A stretch of DNA of 64,000 nt, taken from Undibacterium_A arcticum. GTDB lineage: Bacteria; Pseudomonadota; Gammaproteobacteria; Burkholderiales; Burkholderiaceae_D. The stretch lies in NCBI RefSeq assembly GCF_042660705.1, contig NZ_JBHSUQ010000001.1; one strand, written 5' to 3'. Under the pieces are notes generated by a model. It ran no database searches and had not been told where the DNA came from. It saw nothing but the letters and a program-made list of their open reading frames with translations. A program made the position numbers and the translations under genes. Shown here one piece after another: positions 1 to 7,750 of this stretch (positions within the stretch are counted from its first letter, which is position 1; each line of letters begins with the position of its first letter).

Positions 1-276
1 GCCGGCGTTGTTGAACAACAGGTGGACCGCACCGAAGCGCGCCATCGTCGCATCGGCCAAGGCCTGTACGGCATCGGCCTTGCGCACGTCGCACACCTGC
101 GCCAGCACTTGCGCGCCTTGCGCTTCCAGTTCGGCCTTGACCCGCTCCAGCGCATCCTGCTGCACGTCGGCCAGCACCAGCCGCATGCCGAGCTTGGCGC
201 CGAGCAGGGCGAATTCACGGCCGAAACCGCTGGCGGCGCCGGTGATGACGGCGACCTTGTTGCTAAAGTTTTTCAT
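1..276 (-). CDS. Short-chain dehydrogenase/reductase, C-terminus cut by window edge
   Basis: The visible N-terminal 92 residues start MKNFSNKVAVITGAASGFG, a TGxxxGxG Rossmann motif for NAD(P)H, and reach the NNAG motif at the window edge. The catalytic YxxxK lies outside the window. The start is the ATG whose complement is at 274-276. The gene runs leftward, in the same direction as the thioesterase and SDR that follow, and probably belongs with these lipid or acyl-CoA genes. The substrate cannot be told from the visible part. Confidence 0.85.
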   Translation of the reverse strand, partial: MKNFSNKVAVITGAASGFGREFALLGAKLGMRLVLADVQQDALERVKAELEAQGAQVLAQVCDVRKADAVQALADATMARFGAVHLLFNNAG

Positions 277-394
277 GGAATGGTTTTCCTCGGAATTTAA
301 AAATAAAACGGCCTCATGCTGGCACCGCCCCACCGCCGCACCGGCTCGGCACGCAATCTGCGCCATGCAGCAGATCGGCTACCGCAGCATCAGT

Positions 395-865
395 TCAATC
401 GGCGCCGGGCTGCGGCGATAACTTCTTGTCGACATCCAGGCGCCCCACATATTTGAAGGTGCCCATCGCCCGCGCGACCAGTTGCTCGCCGTTCCAGACC
501 TCACCTTCACAAAAACACAGGGTGGTCGAGCGGTGAAACGCCCGGCCCTTGGCGACAATGCGTGCGCCCGGCCGGCCGCCCGGTTGCAGGAAACTGGTCG
601 TCATGTCGACCGTGACGCCGGCCTTTGCCGCCGGATTCAGCGAGCGCCCGGCCATCGACATCGCCACATCCAGCAGCGTCATGGTGATGCCGCCATGGGT
701 CACGTGCCAGCTATTCATGTGGCGCGGCAGCAGATTCAGCGCGACTTGCGCTTCGCCATTGCCCATGCCGAGAAACTCGACGCCCAGATCGTGCAAGAAC
801 GGGATGTCGACCGGAAATGGCTGACTCGTCGATGGCGATGCAGCAGGATCGATCGCGCTGGTCAT
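395..865 (-). CDS. PaaI-type hotdog-fold acyl-CoA thioesterase
   Basis: The protein has 156 residues, usual for single-domain PaaI/YbgC-like thioesterases. The segment around residues 50-75 (HVTHGGITMTLLDVAMSMAG) is the typical HGG(x)3-4LxD signature of acyl-CoA thioesterases with the hotdog helix. Members hydrolyse acyl-CoA thioesters in the cytoplasm. The start overlaps the stop of the upstream SDR by 4 nt (862-865), so the two are translationally coupled. This suggests a CoA-ester salvage role in the same pathway. Acyl specificity is unknown. Confidence 0.85.
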   Translation of the reverse strand: MTSAIDPAASPSTSQPFPVDIPFLHDLGVEFLGMGNGEAQVALNLLPRHMNSWHVTHGGITMTLLDVAMSMAGRSLNPAAKAGVTVDMTTSFLQPGGRPGARIVAKGRAFHRSTTLCFCEGEVWNGEQLVARAMGTFKYVGRLDVDKKLSPQPGAD

Positions 866-1644
866 ACCGCAGACACCCCGCCATCGACCGCCAGAATCTG
901 ACCGGTAATGTGCTTGCCGGCGTCGGAGGCAAACAGCAGCGCCGCCCCTTTCAAATCCTCGTCGTCACCGATACGCTGCAGCGGCGCGTGGCTGGCCAGC
1001 TGATCGGCGCCCAGCTGACTGAGCACGCCTTGCGTCATCTTGGAGGGGAAAAATCCTGGTGCGACCGCATTCACGGTGATGCCGTAGCGCCCCCATTCGG
1101 CCGCCAGCGTGCGCGTGAAATTGATGACCGCCCCCTTGGACGTGTTGTAGGCGATCGTGTTCATGCTGCCGGGTGGATTGCCGCCCAGGCCCGCGATCGA
1201 TGCCACGTTGACGATGCGGCCGTAGTGACGCGGGATCATCGACAGCTTGCCGACTGCCTGCGACACCAGAAAGATGCTGCGGATGTTCAGGTTCATCACC
1301 TTGTCCCAGGCCTCGATCGGATGCTCTTCGGCCGGTGCACCCCAGGTTGCGCCGGCGTTATTGACCAGGATGTCGATATGGCCGAGGCGGGTGATCGCCT
1401 GCTCCACCAGGGGCAGGATTTGTGCGTCTTGCGACAGGTCGGCAGCGATCGCGGACGCTTCGATGCCGCGCGTCTGCAGATGCGCAATCGCTGCATCCAG
1501 ATCGCCTTGCTTGCGTGACGACAGCACGATTTGCGCGCCCTGCTCGCCCAGCGCTTCGGCGATTTGCAAACCCAGGCCGCGCGAGCCGCCGGTGATCAGC
1601 GCGGTCTTGCCAGTGAGGTCAAATAATTGTTGTGTGGTGCGCAT
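862..1644 (-). CDS. SDR family oxidoreductase (3-oxoacyl reductase-like)
   Basis: A classical SDR of 260 residues: ALITGGSRGLG (cofactor loop), LVNNAG, and a Tyr-x-x-x-Lys site in IAYNTSKGAV. The C-terminal GQILAVDGG is typical of FabG-like enzymes. The start was placed at MRTTQQLFD (1644) because a GGAG ribosome site lies 5 nt upstream; an in-frame ATG at 1671 lacks one. It probably acts on a hydroxy/keto acyl or alcohol intermediate. It is coupled by a 4-nt overlap to the thioesterase downstream. Confidence 0.88.
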   Translation of the reverse strand: MRTTQQLFDLTGKTALITGGSRGLGLQIAEALGEQGAQIVLSSRKQGDLDAAIAHLQTRGIEASAIAADLSQDAQILPLVEQAITRLGHIDILVNNAGATWGAPAEEHPIEAWDKVMNLNIRSIFLVSQAVGKLSMIPRHYGRIVNVASIAGLGGNPPGSMNTIAYNTSKGAVINFTRTLAAEWGRYGITVNAVAPGFFPSKMTQGVLSQLGADQLASHAPLQRIGDDEDLKGAALLFASDAGKHITGQILAVDGGVSAV

Positions 1645-1708
1645 GCGCTCTCCTTTACCCGGATTAACCAATACTGTGTTGGTGGGATTGTTCGCTACAG
1701 CGGGACAT

Positions 1709-1731
1709 AGCCGATTGCTTTATTTCGGCTA
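1709..1731. other. Stem-loop between SDR and Dabb genes
   Basis: TAGCCGA and TCGGCTA form a 7-bp perfect inverted repeat with a 9-nt loop in the 194-nt gap upstream of the SDR. There is no T-run on either side, so it is not a clear terminator. It may be an operator or a weak transcript end. Confidence 0.3.
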
Positions 1732-1838
1732 AACAAGCGCAGAATTTCAAATAATCAAGGGAGTATCACTTGAAATTGGTCTGTCCCGCCTGAATTCATT
1801 GCGGCAATTAAAAATACTGGGCTCAGTATAGTTATTGC

Positions 1839-2141
1839 TCAAACCTCGTAATCCATGCATTGCCGCGCTTCCCTGACCGCGCCGATGAACGGTTTCACCG
1901 CCACATGCTGCGGGTGGTCCTGATACGCATCGAGCGCCGCCTGGTCGGCAAATTCGGAATACAGCACCACGTCGTAAGTCGCTTCCAGTCCCGGCTGCGC
2001 GAGCGCGACCTCCAGCTTCAGGATGCCGGGCACGATGCCGGCGCAGGCATCGAGCAGTGATTTCATTTTTTGTGCGTTGCTGGCCTTGTCCGCGCCTTCC
2101 GCCTGTTCTTTCAGTTTCCACATGACAATGTGCTTGATCAT
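1839..2141 (-). CDS. Dabb family (stress-responsive A/B barrel) protein
   Basis: A 100-residue protein starting MIKHIVMWKLKEQAEG, with a late VALAQPGLEATYDVVLYSEF segment: the two halves of a dimeric alpha-beta barrel (Dabb domain). The start at 2141 follows AAGGACAGGG. Dabb proteins are small cytoplasmic proteins, several of which are enzymes of unsettled role. It lies 22 nt downstream of the acyl-CoA dehydrogenase and is surely in its operon, so a part in the same catabolic step is plausible. Confidence 0.85.
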   Translation of the reverse strand: MIKHIVMWKLKEQAEGADKASNAQKMKSLLDACAGIVPGILKLEVALAQPGLEATYDVVLYSEFADQAALDAYQDHPQHVAVKPFIGAVREARQCMDYEV

Positions 2142-2163
2142 TTCCCTGTCCTTTAGCGTTGAG

Positions 2164-4038
2164 TTAAAACCATTCGTCCTGCATGTCCAGCGTGGTGGTA
2201 TCGATGCTGGCCAGTAAATCGAGCTGCGGCTGTACCTTCGGTAACTCCCATCGAAAGAAATAGCGGCAGGCCTGCAGTTTACCGCGATAGAACTGGCGTT
2301 CCTGTTCCACTGGATGATCGAGCCGCGCGACCGCCACCAGCGCCTGTTCGAGCCAGATCCACGCCACCACCGCATGGCCGAACGCCTCCAGATAGACCGA
2401 CGCATTAGCCAGCGTCTTGTTCAGGTCGCCGACCAGGTACAAGGCCTGCGTCACGTCACCAAGCTGCCGCCAGGTCCGGGCCAGCGCCTGGCCATGCTCG
2501 GTCAGCGCCGTCACTTGGTGCGCCCGATCGAGGGTTTTCTGCACTTCGTCGCTGAGCGTGCGGAACAAGGTGCCGTCCTGCAAACGCACCTTGCGCCCCA
2601 GCAGGTCGAGCCCGTGGATGCCGTGCGTTCCTTCATGAATCGGATTGAGGCGGTTGTCGCGATAGAACTGTTCGACGTTGTATTCGCGCGTATAGCCGTA
2701 GCCGCCATGCACCTGGATCGCGAGATTATTGGCCTCCAGGCACCATTGTGCGGGCCATGATTTCGCGATCGGCGTCAGTATGTCGAGCAGGCGGGTCGCA
2801 TGATTGCGCAGATCCGGCGATTCGGCGGTGCGCTCCTCGTCGACCAGCCGTGCGCAATACAGCGTCAGTGCCAAGCCGCCTTCGACATAGGATTTTTGCG
2901 CCAGCAGCATGCGCTTGACATCGGTGTGCGCGATGATCGGCACTTGCGGCTGGGCCGGGTCTTTGGCCAGAGGATGGCGCCCCTGCGGCCGGTTGCGCGC
3001 ATAGTCGAGCGCATGCAGGTAACCGGTGTAACCGAGTGCCACCGCACCCAAGCCGACACCGATACGCGCCTCGTTCATCATGTGAAACATATTGGCCAGC
3101 CCCTTGTGCGCTTGACCAACCAGATAACCGATGGCGCCAGCCTTGGCCACGCCATCGGCGCCGGTCGGCTTGAATTTTCCTTCGCCGAAATTGAGCAGGC
3201 AATTGGTGGTGCCGCGGTAGCCCATCTTGTGGTTCAGGCCGGCCAGCACCACGTCATTGCGCTGGCCGAGGCTGCCATCGGCGTTCAGCAGAATCTTCGG
3301 CACGATGAAGAGCGAGATGCCGTTCACGCCAGGGATCAGTTTGCCGTCCGGACCGGGGATTTTGGCCAGTACCAGATGCACGATGTTGTCGGACAGATCG
3401 TGCTCGCCGCCGGAAATCCACATCTTGTTGCCGAACAGCCGATAGCTGCCGTCAGTGCTGCCATCGGCGACACCGGTCTCGGGTTCGGCCCGCGTCGTGA
3501 TGTCCGACAGCGACGAACCGGCCTGCGGCTCCGACAGGCACATGGTGCCGAAAAAGCGGCCCTCCAGCATCGGCCTGACATAGTGCTCGATTTGTTGCCG
3601 GGTGCCGCATTTTTGCAACGTATTGGCGTTGCCGATGGTCAGGAACGGATAGGCCGAGGTGCCGACATTGGCAGCCAAAAAATACGCGAAACCCGCCTTT
3701 TCGACCACGCACGGCAGTTGCATCCCGCCGAATTCGACATCCTGGCCGGCCGCCACCAATCCGGCATCGCAAAAAGCGGTCAGTGCGGCTTTGACTTCCG
3801 GGATGATCGCGACGCTAGCGCCGGCCGGGCCGGACACGACATGCGGCTCGTTCTGGTCGCTCTTCTTGTTATGCGGCGCAAACAGATCGGTGGCGATCCG
3901 TTCGCAGGTGTCGATCGCCGCGTCGAAGGTTTCGCGTGAATGATCGACATAACGCTCTCGGCTGGTCAGCGTTTCGGCCTGCAGCCATTCGTACAGCAGA
4001 AAATCGAGATCGCGGCGGGATAATATCTTCGATGGCAT
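2164..4038 (-). CDS. Acyl-CoA dehydrogenase, long form with C-terminal extension
   Basis: 624 residues, longer than the ~380 of short/medium-chain enzymes and matching the ~600-residue FadE/DmdC-like group. Visible motifs are GTMCLSEPQAGSSLSD (FAD/substrate loop, around 165), KMWISGGEHD (around 205) and NPIHEGTHGIHGLDLLGRK (around 465-485), which holds the probable catalytic Glu. It should oxidise acyl-CoA to 2-enoyl-CoA with FAD, passing electrons to ETF. The Dabb gene follows in the operon and a thiolase lies upstream on the same strand. Substrate chain or ring type is unknown. Confidence 0.92.
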   Translation of the reverse strand: MPSKILSRRDLDFLLYEWLQAETLTSRERYVDHSRETFDAAIDTCERIATDLFAPHNKKSDQNEPHVVSGPAGASVAIIPEVKAALTAFCDAGLVAAGQDVEFGGMQLPCVVEKAGFAYFLAANVGTSAYPFLTIGNANTLQKCGTRQQIEHYVRPMLEGRFFGTMCLSEPQAGSSLSDITTRAEPETGVADGSTDGSYRLFGNKMWISGGEHDLSDNIVHLVLAKIPGPDGKLIPGVNGISLFIVPKILLNADGSLGQRNDVVLAGLNHKMGYRGTTNCLLNFGEGKFKPTGADGVAKAGAIGYLVGQAHKGLANMFHMMNEARIGVGLGAVALGYTGYLHALDYARNRPQGRHPLAKDPAQPQVPIIAHTDVKRMLLAQKSYVEGGLALTLYCARLVDEERTAESPDLRNHATRLLDILTPIAKSWPAQWCLEANNLAIQVHGGYGYTREYNVEQFYRDNRLNPIHEGTHGIHGLDLLGRKVRLQDGTLFRTLSDEVQKTLDRAHQVTALTEHGQALARTWRQLGDVTQALYLVGDLNKTLANASVYLEAFGHAVVAWIWLEQALVAVARLDHPVEQERQFYRGKLQACRYFFRWELPKVQPQLDLLASIDTTTLDMQDEWF

Positions 4039-4124
4039 GGGGGCACCGTTCCTTGATTCGTCCGCAGCATCTCAGGCGGCACCAGGCCGCACAAGATCGG
4101 CGCGGATGAATTTGAGTTGAGTTG

Positions 4125-4137
4125 TCCGGTAACCGGA
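4125..4137. promoter_or_regulatory. Palindrome upstream of acyl-CoA dehydrogenase
   Basis: TCCGGTAACCGGA has two 6-bp arms around one base and lies 87 nt before the acyl-CoA dehydrogenase start. Its position fits a transcription-factor site. No matching regulator is identified. Confidence 0.35.
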
Positions 4138-4140
4138 TCC

Positions 4141-4318
4141 AGGAGTCTGTCGGCCTTACGGAATCGAAGCGAAAAATTAGCTGAGCGAGGACAGATTTTG
4201 CCGGATTTGCAGTGTCAATAGCGAGCTATTGACCAAAAAGCCGGTGAAATATGGACCGTTCAGATAATTTTGCAGCCGATTCTCCGGGGGCGCCGAGCCG
4301 TACGTCCGACAGACTCCT
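4141..4318. repeat. Long-range 13-bp inverted repeat bracketing the promoter region
   Basis: AGGAGTCTGTCGG at 4141-4153 is the exact reverse complement of CCGACAGACTCCT at 4306-4318. They are 152 bp apart, and the second arm overlaps the thiolase stop codon. The enclosed DNA carries another hairpin. It could be a loop-forming operator pair or a trace of a small mobile element; no transposase is present. Confidence 0.5.
4214..4233. promoter_or_regulatory. Perfect 9-bp hairpin between thiolase and acyl-CoA dehydrogenase
   Basis: GTCAATAGC, two bases, then GCTATTGAC: a compact 20-bp dyad centred about 185 nt upstream of the acyl-CoA dehydrogenase start. The minus-strand transcript has no U-run after it. 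An operator is more likely than a terminator. Confidence 0.4.
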
Positions 4319-5495
4319 AACAAACTTCAAACAGGCCGGCCGCGCCCTGGCCACCGCCAATGCACATGGTGACGACGACATATTTGACGCCGCGGCGCTT
4401 GCCTTCGATCAATGCATGGCCGGTCAGACGCGCGCCGGATACGCCATAAGGATGGCCGACTGCAATCGCACCGCCGTTGACATTGAGGCGATCCATCGGG
4501 ATGCCGATCTTGTCGGCGCAGTACAGCACCTGCACCGCGAACGCCTCGTTCAACTCCCACAGGCCGATGTCCTCGACCCTCAGGCCGGCCTTTTTCAGCA
4601 GTTTCGGAATCGCAAACACCGGGCCGATGCCCATTTCATCCGGCTCGCAGCCGGCCACCGCGAAGCCGCGGAAGATGCCGAGCGGTTGCAGGCCCTTGGC
4701 TGCCGCCACCTTGCTACTCATCAGGATCGACACCGACGCGCCATCCGAGAACTGGCTGGCGTTGCCCGCGGTAATCACGCCACCCGGCAGGGCCGAGCGG
4801 ATTTTGGACACTGCTTCCAGTGTGGTGTCGGCGCGGATTCCTTCATCGGCGGCAATCGTCACTTCCTTGCTGAGCAACATGCCGGTCGCCTTGTCGGCCA
4901 CGCCCATGATGGTCGTCATCGGCACGATCTCGGCGTCGAACTTGCCGGCGGCCTGCGCGGCAGCAGCGCGTTGCTGGCTCTGGACGCCATACTCATCCTG
5001 GCGCTCGCGGCTGATGCTGTAGCGTTGGGCCACGGTTTCGGCAGTTTGCAGCATCGGCCAGTACAGCGCGGGCTTGTTTTGCTTGAGCCAGACTTCCGCC
5101 AGCATGTGTTGATTCATTTCCTGCTGCACGCAGGAAATCGACTCGACGCCACCGGCGGCATAGATATCACCTTCCCCGGCGATGATGCGCTGCGCAGCCA
5201 GTGCGATGGTTTGCAGGCCGGATGAACAGAAGCGGTTGACGGTCATGCCTGCGGTCGACACCGGACAACCTCCGCGCAACGCGATCTGGCGCGCGATATT
5301 GGCGCCGGTTGCGCCTTCCGGGTTGGCACAGCCGATGATCACGTCTTCCACTTCTGCCGGATCAAGTTGCGCGCGCCCGATCGCCGCATTCAACACATGA
5401 CCGCCCATGGTCGCGCCATGCGTCATATTGAATGCGCCCTTCCATGATTTGGCAAGGCCGGTACGGGCGGTAGATACGATGACGGCGTCAGTCAT
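4317..5495 (-). CDS. Acetyl-CoA acyltransferase (thiolase)
   Basis: 392 residues, the normal thiolase length. The acylated Cys lies in NRFCSSGLQ (near 89), the His sites in NEAFA and GHPYGVSGAR (around 350), and the second catalytic Cys in MCIGGGQG (near 381). It performs thiolytic cleavage of 3-ketoacyl-CoA, the last step of beta-oxidation, in the cytoplasm. It is divergent from the MFS transporter, and the 378-nt gap between them carries several regulatory repeats. It is separated from the FadB-like gene, its usual partner, by the transporter. Confidence 0.93.
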   Translation of the reverse strand: MTDAVIVSTARTGLAKSWKGAFNMTHGATMGGHVLNAAIGRAQLDPAEVEDVIIGCANPEGATGANIARQIALRGGCPVSTAGMTVNRFCSSGLQTIALAAQRIIAGEGDIYAAGGVESISCVQQEMNQHMLAEVWLKQNKPALYWPMLQTAETVAQRYSISRERQDEYGVQSQQRAAAAQAAGKFDAEIVPMTTIMGVADKATGMLLSKEVTIAADEGIRADTTLEAVSKIRSALPGGVITAGNASQFSDGASVSILMSSKVAAAKGLQPLGIFRGFAVAGCEPDEMGIGPVFAIPKLLKKAGLRVEDIGLWELNEAFAVQVLYCADKIGIPMDRLNVNGGAIAVGHPYGVSGARLTGHALIEGKRRGVKYVVVTMCIGGGQGAAGLFEVC

Positions 5496-5546
5496 TTGGG
5501 TCTCCAGGGATGAAATGGGTTGAATGGATAGAACCGGCTATATGGC

Positions 5547-5574
5547 GTTTCTGTAGTGTTTCTGTAGCGTTTCC
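5547..5574. repeat. Helically phased direct repeats upstream of the thiolase
   Basis: GTTTCTGTAG occurs at 5547 and 5558, with a partial GTTTCC at 5569. The period is 11 bp, one DNA turn, in the thiolase leader. Co-operative regulator binding is a possible reason; it is related in sequence to the array at 5722-5759. Confidence 0.45.
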
Positions 5575-5620
5575 TTGACTCTTCTTTGAGCCTGTCGAAC
5601 GCAGAATAGCATATTTATAG

Positions 5621-5632
5621 TACGACCGTTCG
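5621..5632. promoter_or_regulatory. Candidate TetR-type operator upstream of thiolase
   Basis: On the minus strand this reads CGAACGGTCGTA, followed by a TATAAAT-like -10. The core GAACGRTCGTA recurs at 10010-10020 upstream of the FadB-like gene. Two beta-oxidation promoters sharing this near-palindrome suggest one fatty-acid-degradation repressor; its gene is not in the window. Confidence 0.45.
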
Positions 5633-5721
5633 CAAATTAAGTGGGCGCGTCAATCGACCGCAGAGGCTTGTTTTGTGCGCTTGCAGCAAAGGAATAGCGG
5701 ACGATCGCAGCGGCACGAGGT

Positions 5722-5759
5722 GTAAGTTTCTGTAAGTTTCGAGCAAGTATCGCGTAAGT
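5722..5759. repeat. Four phased GTAAGT repeats upstream of the MFS transporter
   Basis: GTAAGT at 5722 and 5732, GCAAGT at 5743 and GTAAGT at 5754 are spaced 10, 11 and 11 bp. This iteron-like array is about 115 nt upstream of the transporter start. It may be an activator-binding array, or an intrinsic bend (phased AA steps). Confidence 0.45.
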
Positions 5760-5873
5760 ATTAAGTAGCACACTCTGTCAGCGCAATGAATGGAGCAAAC
5801 CAGCGCAATCGCATTGCACGCATTGCATATACCTGTTTGCACCGTACCTAAAATTATTCTTAAGGAGACAAGC

Positions 5874-7577
5874 ATGGCGACAGCACCAGCAACGTCACGC
5901 AATTTCGCAGGCTCGCGTGGCCTCACCCCGGAGGAGCGAAAGGTTATCTTCGCGTCGTCCCTCGGTACCGTATTTGAATGGTACGACTTTTATCTGTACG
6001 GCTCGCTGGCGGCGATCATCGCCAAGCAATTCTTCGCCGGTACCGATCCTCAAACCGGCTTCATCTTTGCGTTGCTGGCGTTTGCCGCGGGTTTTATCGT
6101 GCGTCCGTTCGGCGCGCTGGTATTTGGCCGCCTGGGTGACATGATCGGTCGTAAATACACCTTCCTGGTCACGATCGTGATCATGGGTAGTTCGACCTTC
6201 ATCGTCGGCCTGTTGCCAAGTTACGCATCGATCGGTATCGCTGCACCGGTCATCCTGATCGCGCTGCGCATTTTGCAGGGCCTGGCGCTTGGCGGCGAAT
6301 ATGGCGGTGCCGCGACTTATGTCGCAGAGCATGCACCGGACGACAAGCGTGGCGCATTCACCGCCTGGATTCAGACCACTGCCACCATGGGGCTGTTCCT
6401 GTCGCTGCTCGTGATCCTGGGAACACGTACCGCCATTGGCGAGGCCGCGTTCGCTGACTGGGGTTGGCGCGTGCCGTTCCTGGTTTCCGTATTCCTGCTG
6501 GCAGTGTCGGTCTGGATCCGTTTGTCGATGAGCGAGTCGCCGGCTTTCGCCAAGATGAAAGCTGAAGGCAAAACCTCCAAGGCGCCGCTGACCGAGGCTT
6601 TCGCCCAATGGAAAAATGCGAAGATCGTGATTCTGGCCCTGGTCGGTTTGACTGCGGGCCAAGCCGTGGTCTGGTACACCGGTCAGTTCTATGCACTGTT
6701 CTTCCTGACCCAGACCTTGAAGGTCGATGGTCCTACCGCCAACATCCTGATCGCCGCCTCGCTGTTGCTCGGCACACCTTTCTTCATCATTTTTGGTTCG
6801 CTGTCGGACAAGATCGGCCGCAAGATGATCATCATGGCTGGCTGCCTGATCGCTGCATTGACCTATTTTCCGATCTTCAGCGGCTTGACCCACTTTGCGA
6901 ACCCCGCATTGGAAAGAGCCCTTAAGAATGCGCCAGTGGTAGTGGTTGCCGATCCCGCCTCATGTCACTTCCAGTTCAACTTGACCGGTCAAAAGAAATT
7001 CACCTCGTCTTGCGACATCGCCAAGCAATTCCTGGCCGCAAGCTCTGTGAACTATACGAACGAAACGGCACCCGCCGGGTCCGTGGCAAAGATTAAGATT
7101 GGCGACAAGGAACTGCCAGCGTTTGACGCAAAATTGACTGCCGACAAGCTCAATTTTGATGCCGACAGCAAAAAGCAGGAGGGTGAGTTCAAGAAGCAGG
7201 CGGGCGATGCAATCAAAGCTGCCGGCTATCCTGCCAAGGCTGAGCCGATCCCATTAGGGTCAAGCAACTGGTGGATGATCCTCGGTTTGCTGTTCATCCT
7301 GGTGCTCTACGTGACGATGGTATACGGCCCGATCGCAGCGATGCTGGTTGAAATGTTCCCGACCCGTATCCGTTACACCTCGATGTCGCTGCCGTATCAC
7401 ATCGGTAACGGCTGGTTTGGTGGCCTGCTGCCAACCACGGCGTTTGCGCTGGTGGCATTCAAGGGCGATATCTACTACGGCCTGTGGTATCCGATCATCA
7501 TCGCGCTGATGACCTTCGTGGTCGGCATGCTGTTCGTGAAAGAAACCAAGGATAACGATATCTACGCAGCTGATTAA
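5874..7577 (+). CDS. MFS transporter, metabolite:H+ symporter (MHS) type, with large periplasmic loop
   Basis: 567 residues from the ATG at 5874, which has TAAGGAG 7 nt upstream. The signature VFEWYDFYLYG, RPFGALVFGRLGDMIGRK and the RILQGLALGGEYGGAA stretch place it in the MHS (ProP/KgtP/ShiA-like) family of inner-membrane symporters. Residues about 345-462 form an unusual hydrophilic insert between membrane segments. It holds two Cys (ASCHF and SSCDI) and is rich in Lys/Asp, and is most likely periplasmic. Flanking beta-oxidation genes suggest uptake of an organic acid. A strong terminator follows. Confidence 0.88.
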   Translation: MATAPATSRNFAGSRGLTPEERKVIFASSLGTVFEWYDFYLYGSLAAIIAKQFFAGTDPQTGFIFALLAFAAGFIVRPFGALVFGRLGDMIGRKYTFLVTIVIMGSSTFIVGLLPSYASIGIAAPVILIALRILQGLALGGEYGGAATYVAEHAPDDKRGAFTAWIQTTATMGLFLSLLVILGTRTAIGEAAFADWGWRVPFLVSVFLLAVSVWIRLSMSESPAFAKMKAEGKTSKAPLTEAFAQWKNAKIVILALVGLTAGQAVVWYTGQFYALFFLTQTLKVDGPTANILIAASLLLGTPFFIIFGSLSDKIGRKMIIMAGCLIAALTYFPIFSGLTHFANPALERALKNAPVVVVADPASCHFQFNLTGQKKFTSSCDIAKQFLAASSVNYTNETAPAGSVAKIKIGDKELPAFDAKLTADKLNFDADSKKQEGEFKKQAGDAIKAAGYPAKAEPIPLGSSNWWMILGLLFILVLYVTMVYGPIAAMLVEMFPTRIRYTSMSLPYHIGNGWFGGLLPTTAFALVAFKGDIYYGLWYPIIIALMTFVVGMLFVKETKDNDIYAAD

Positions 7578-7611
7578 TGCTCGCGTTGCCGGCTTGGGGA
7601 TACCGAACTAA

Positions 7612-7646
7612 AGGCCGCCATGCCATGCATCGGCGGCTTTTTTTTT
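7612..7646 (+). terminator. Rho-independent terminator of the MFS gene
   Basis: GCCGCC and GGCGGC arms with a 12-nt loop are followed by nine or more T, 35 nt after the transporter stop. Confidence 0.85.
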
Positions 7647-7685
7647 ATGGATTTATGGATTCAACTCTTTCTGTAATTGGGAATG

Positions 7686-7716
7686 AAAAAAGCGCGGCAA
7701 TCATGCCGCGCTTTTT
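7686..7716. terminator. Bidirectional terminator between MFS and FadB-like genes
   Basis: AAAAAGCGCGGCA and TGCCGCGCTTTTT form a long symmetrical hairpin with A- and T-runs on both sides. It should end the leftward FadB-like transcript and back up the rightward terminator. Confidence 0.85.
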
Positions 7717-7750
7717 GGTTAACCCGGTTCTGCAAACTGGCTCGAACCGG

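Noticed and set aside
4251..5225. A 324-codon open frame opposite the thiolase
   Set aside because: Antisense to a gene with all catalytic residues, with no family resemblance; common in GC-rich DNA. The same holds for frames opposite the acyl-CoA dehydrogenase, purL, the amidohydrolase and OYE.
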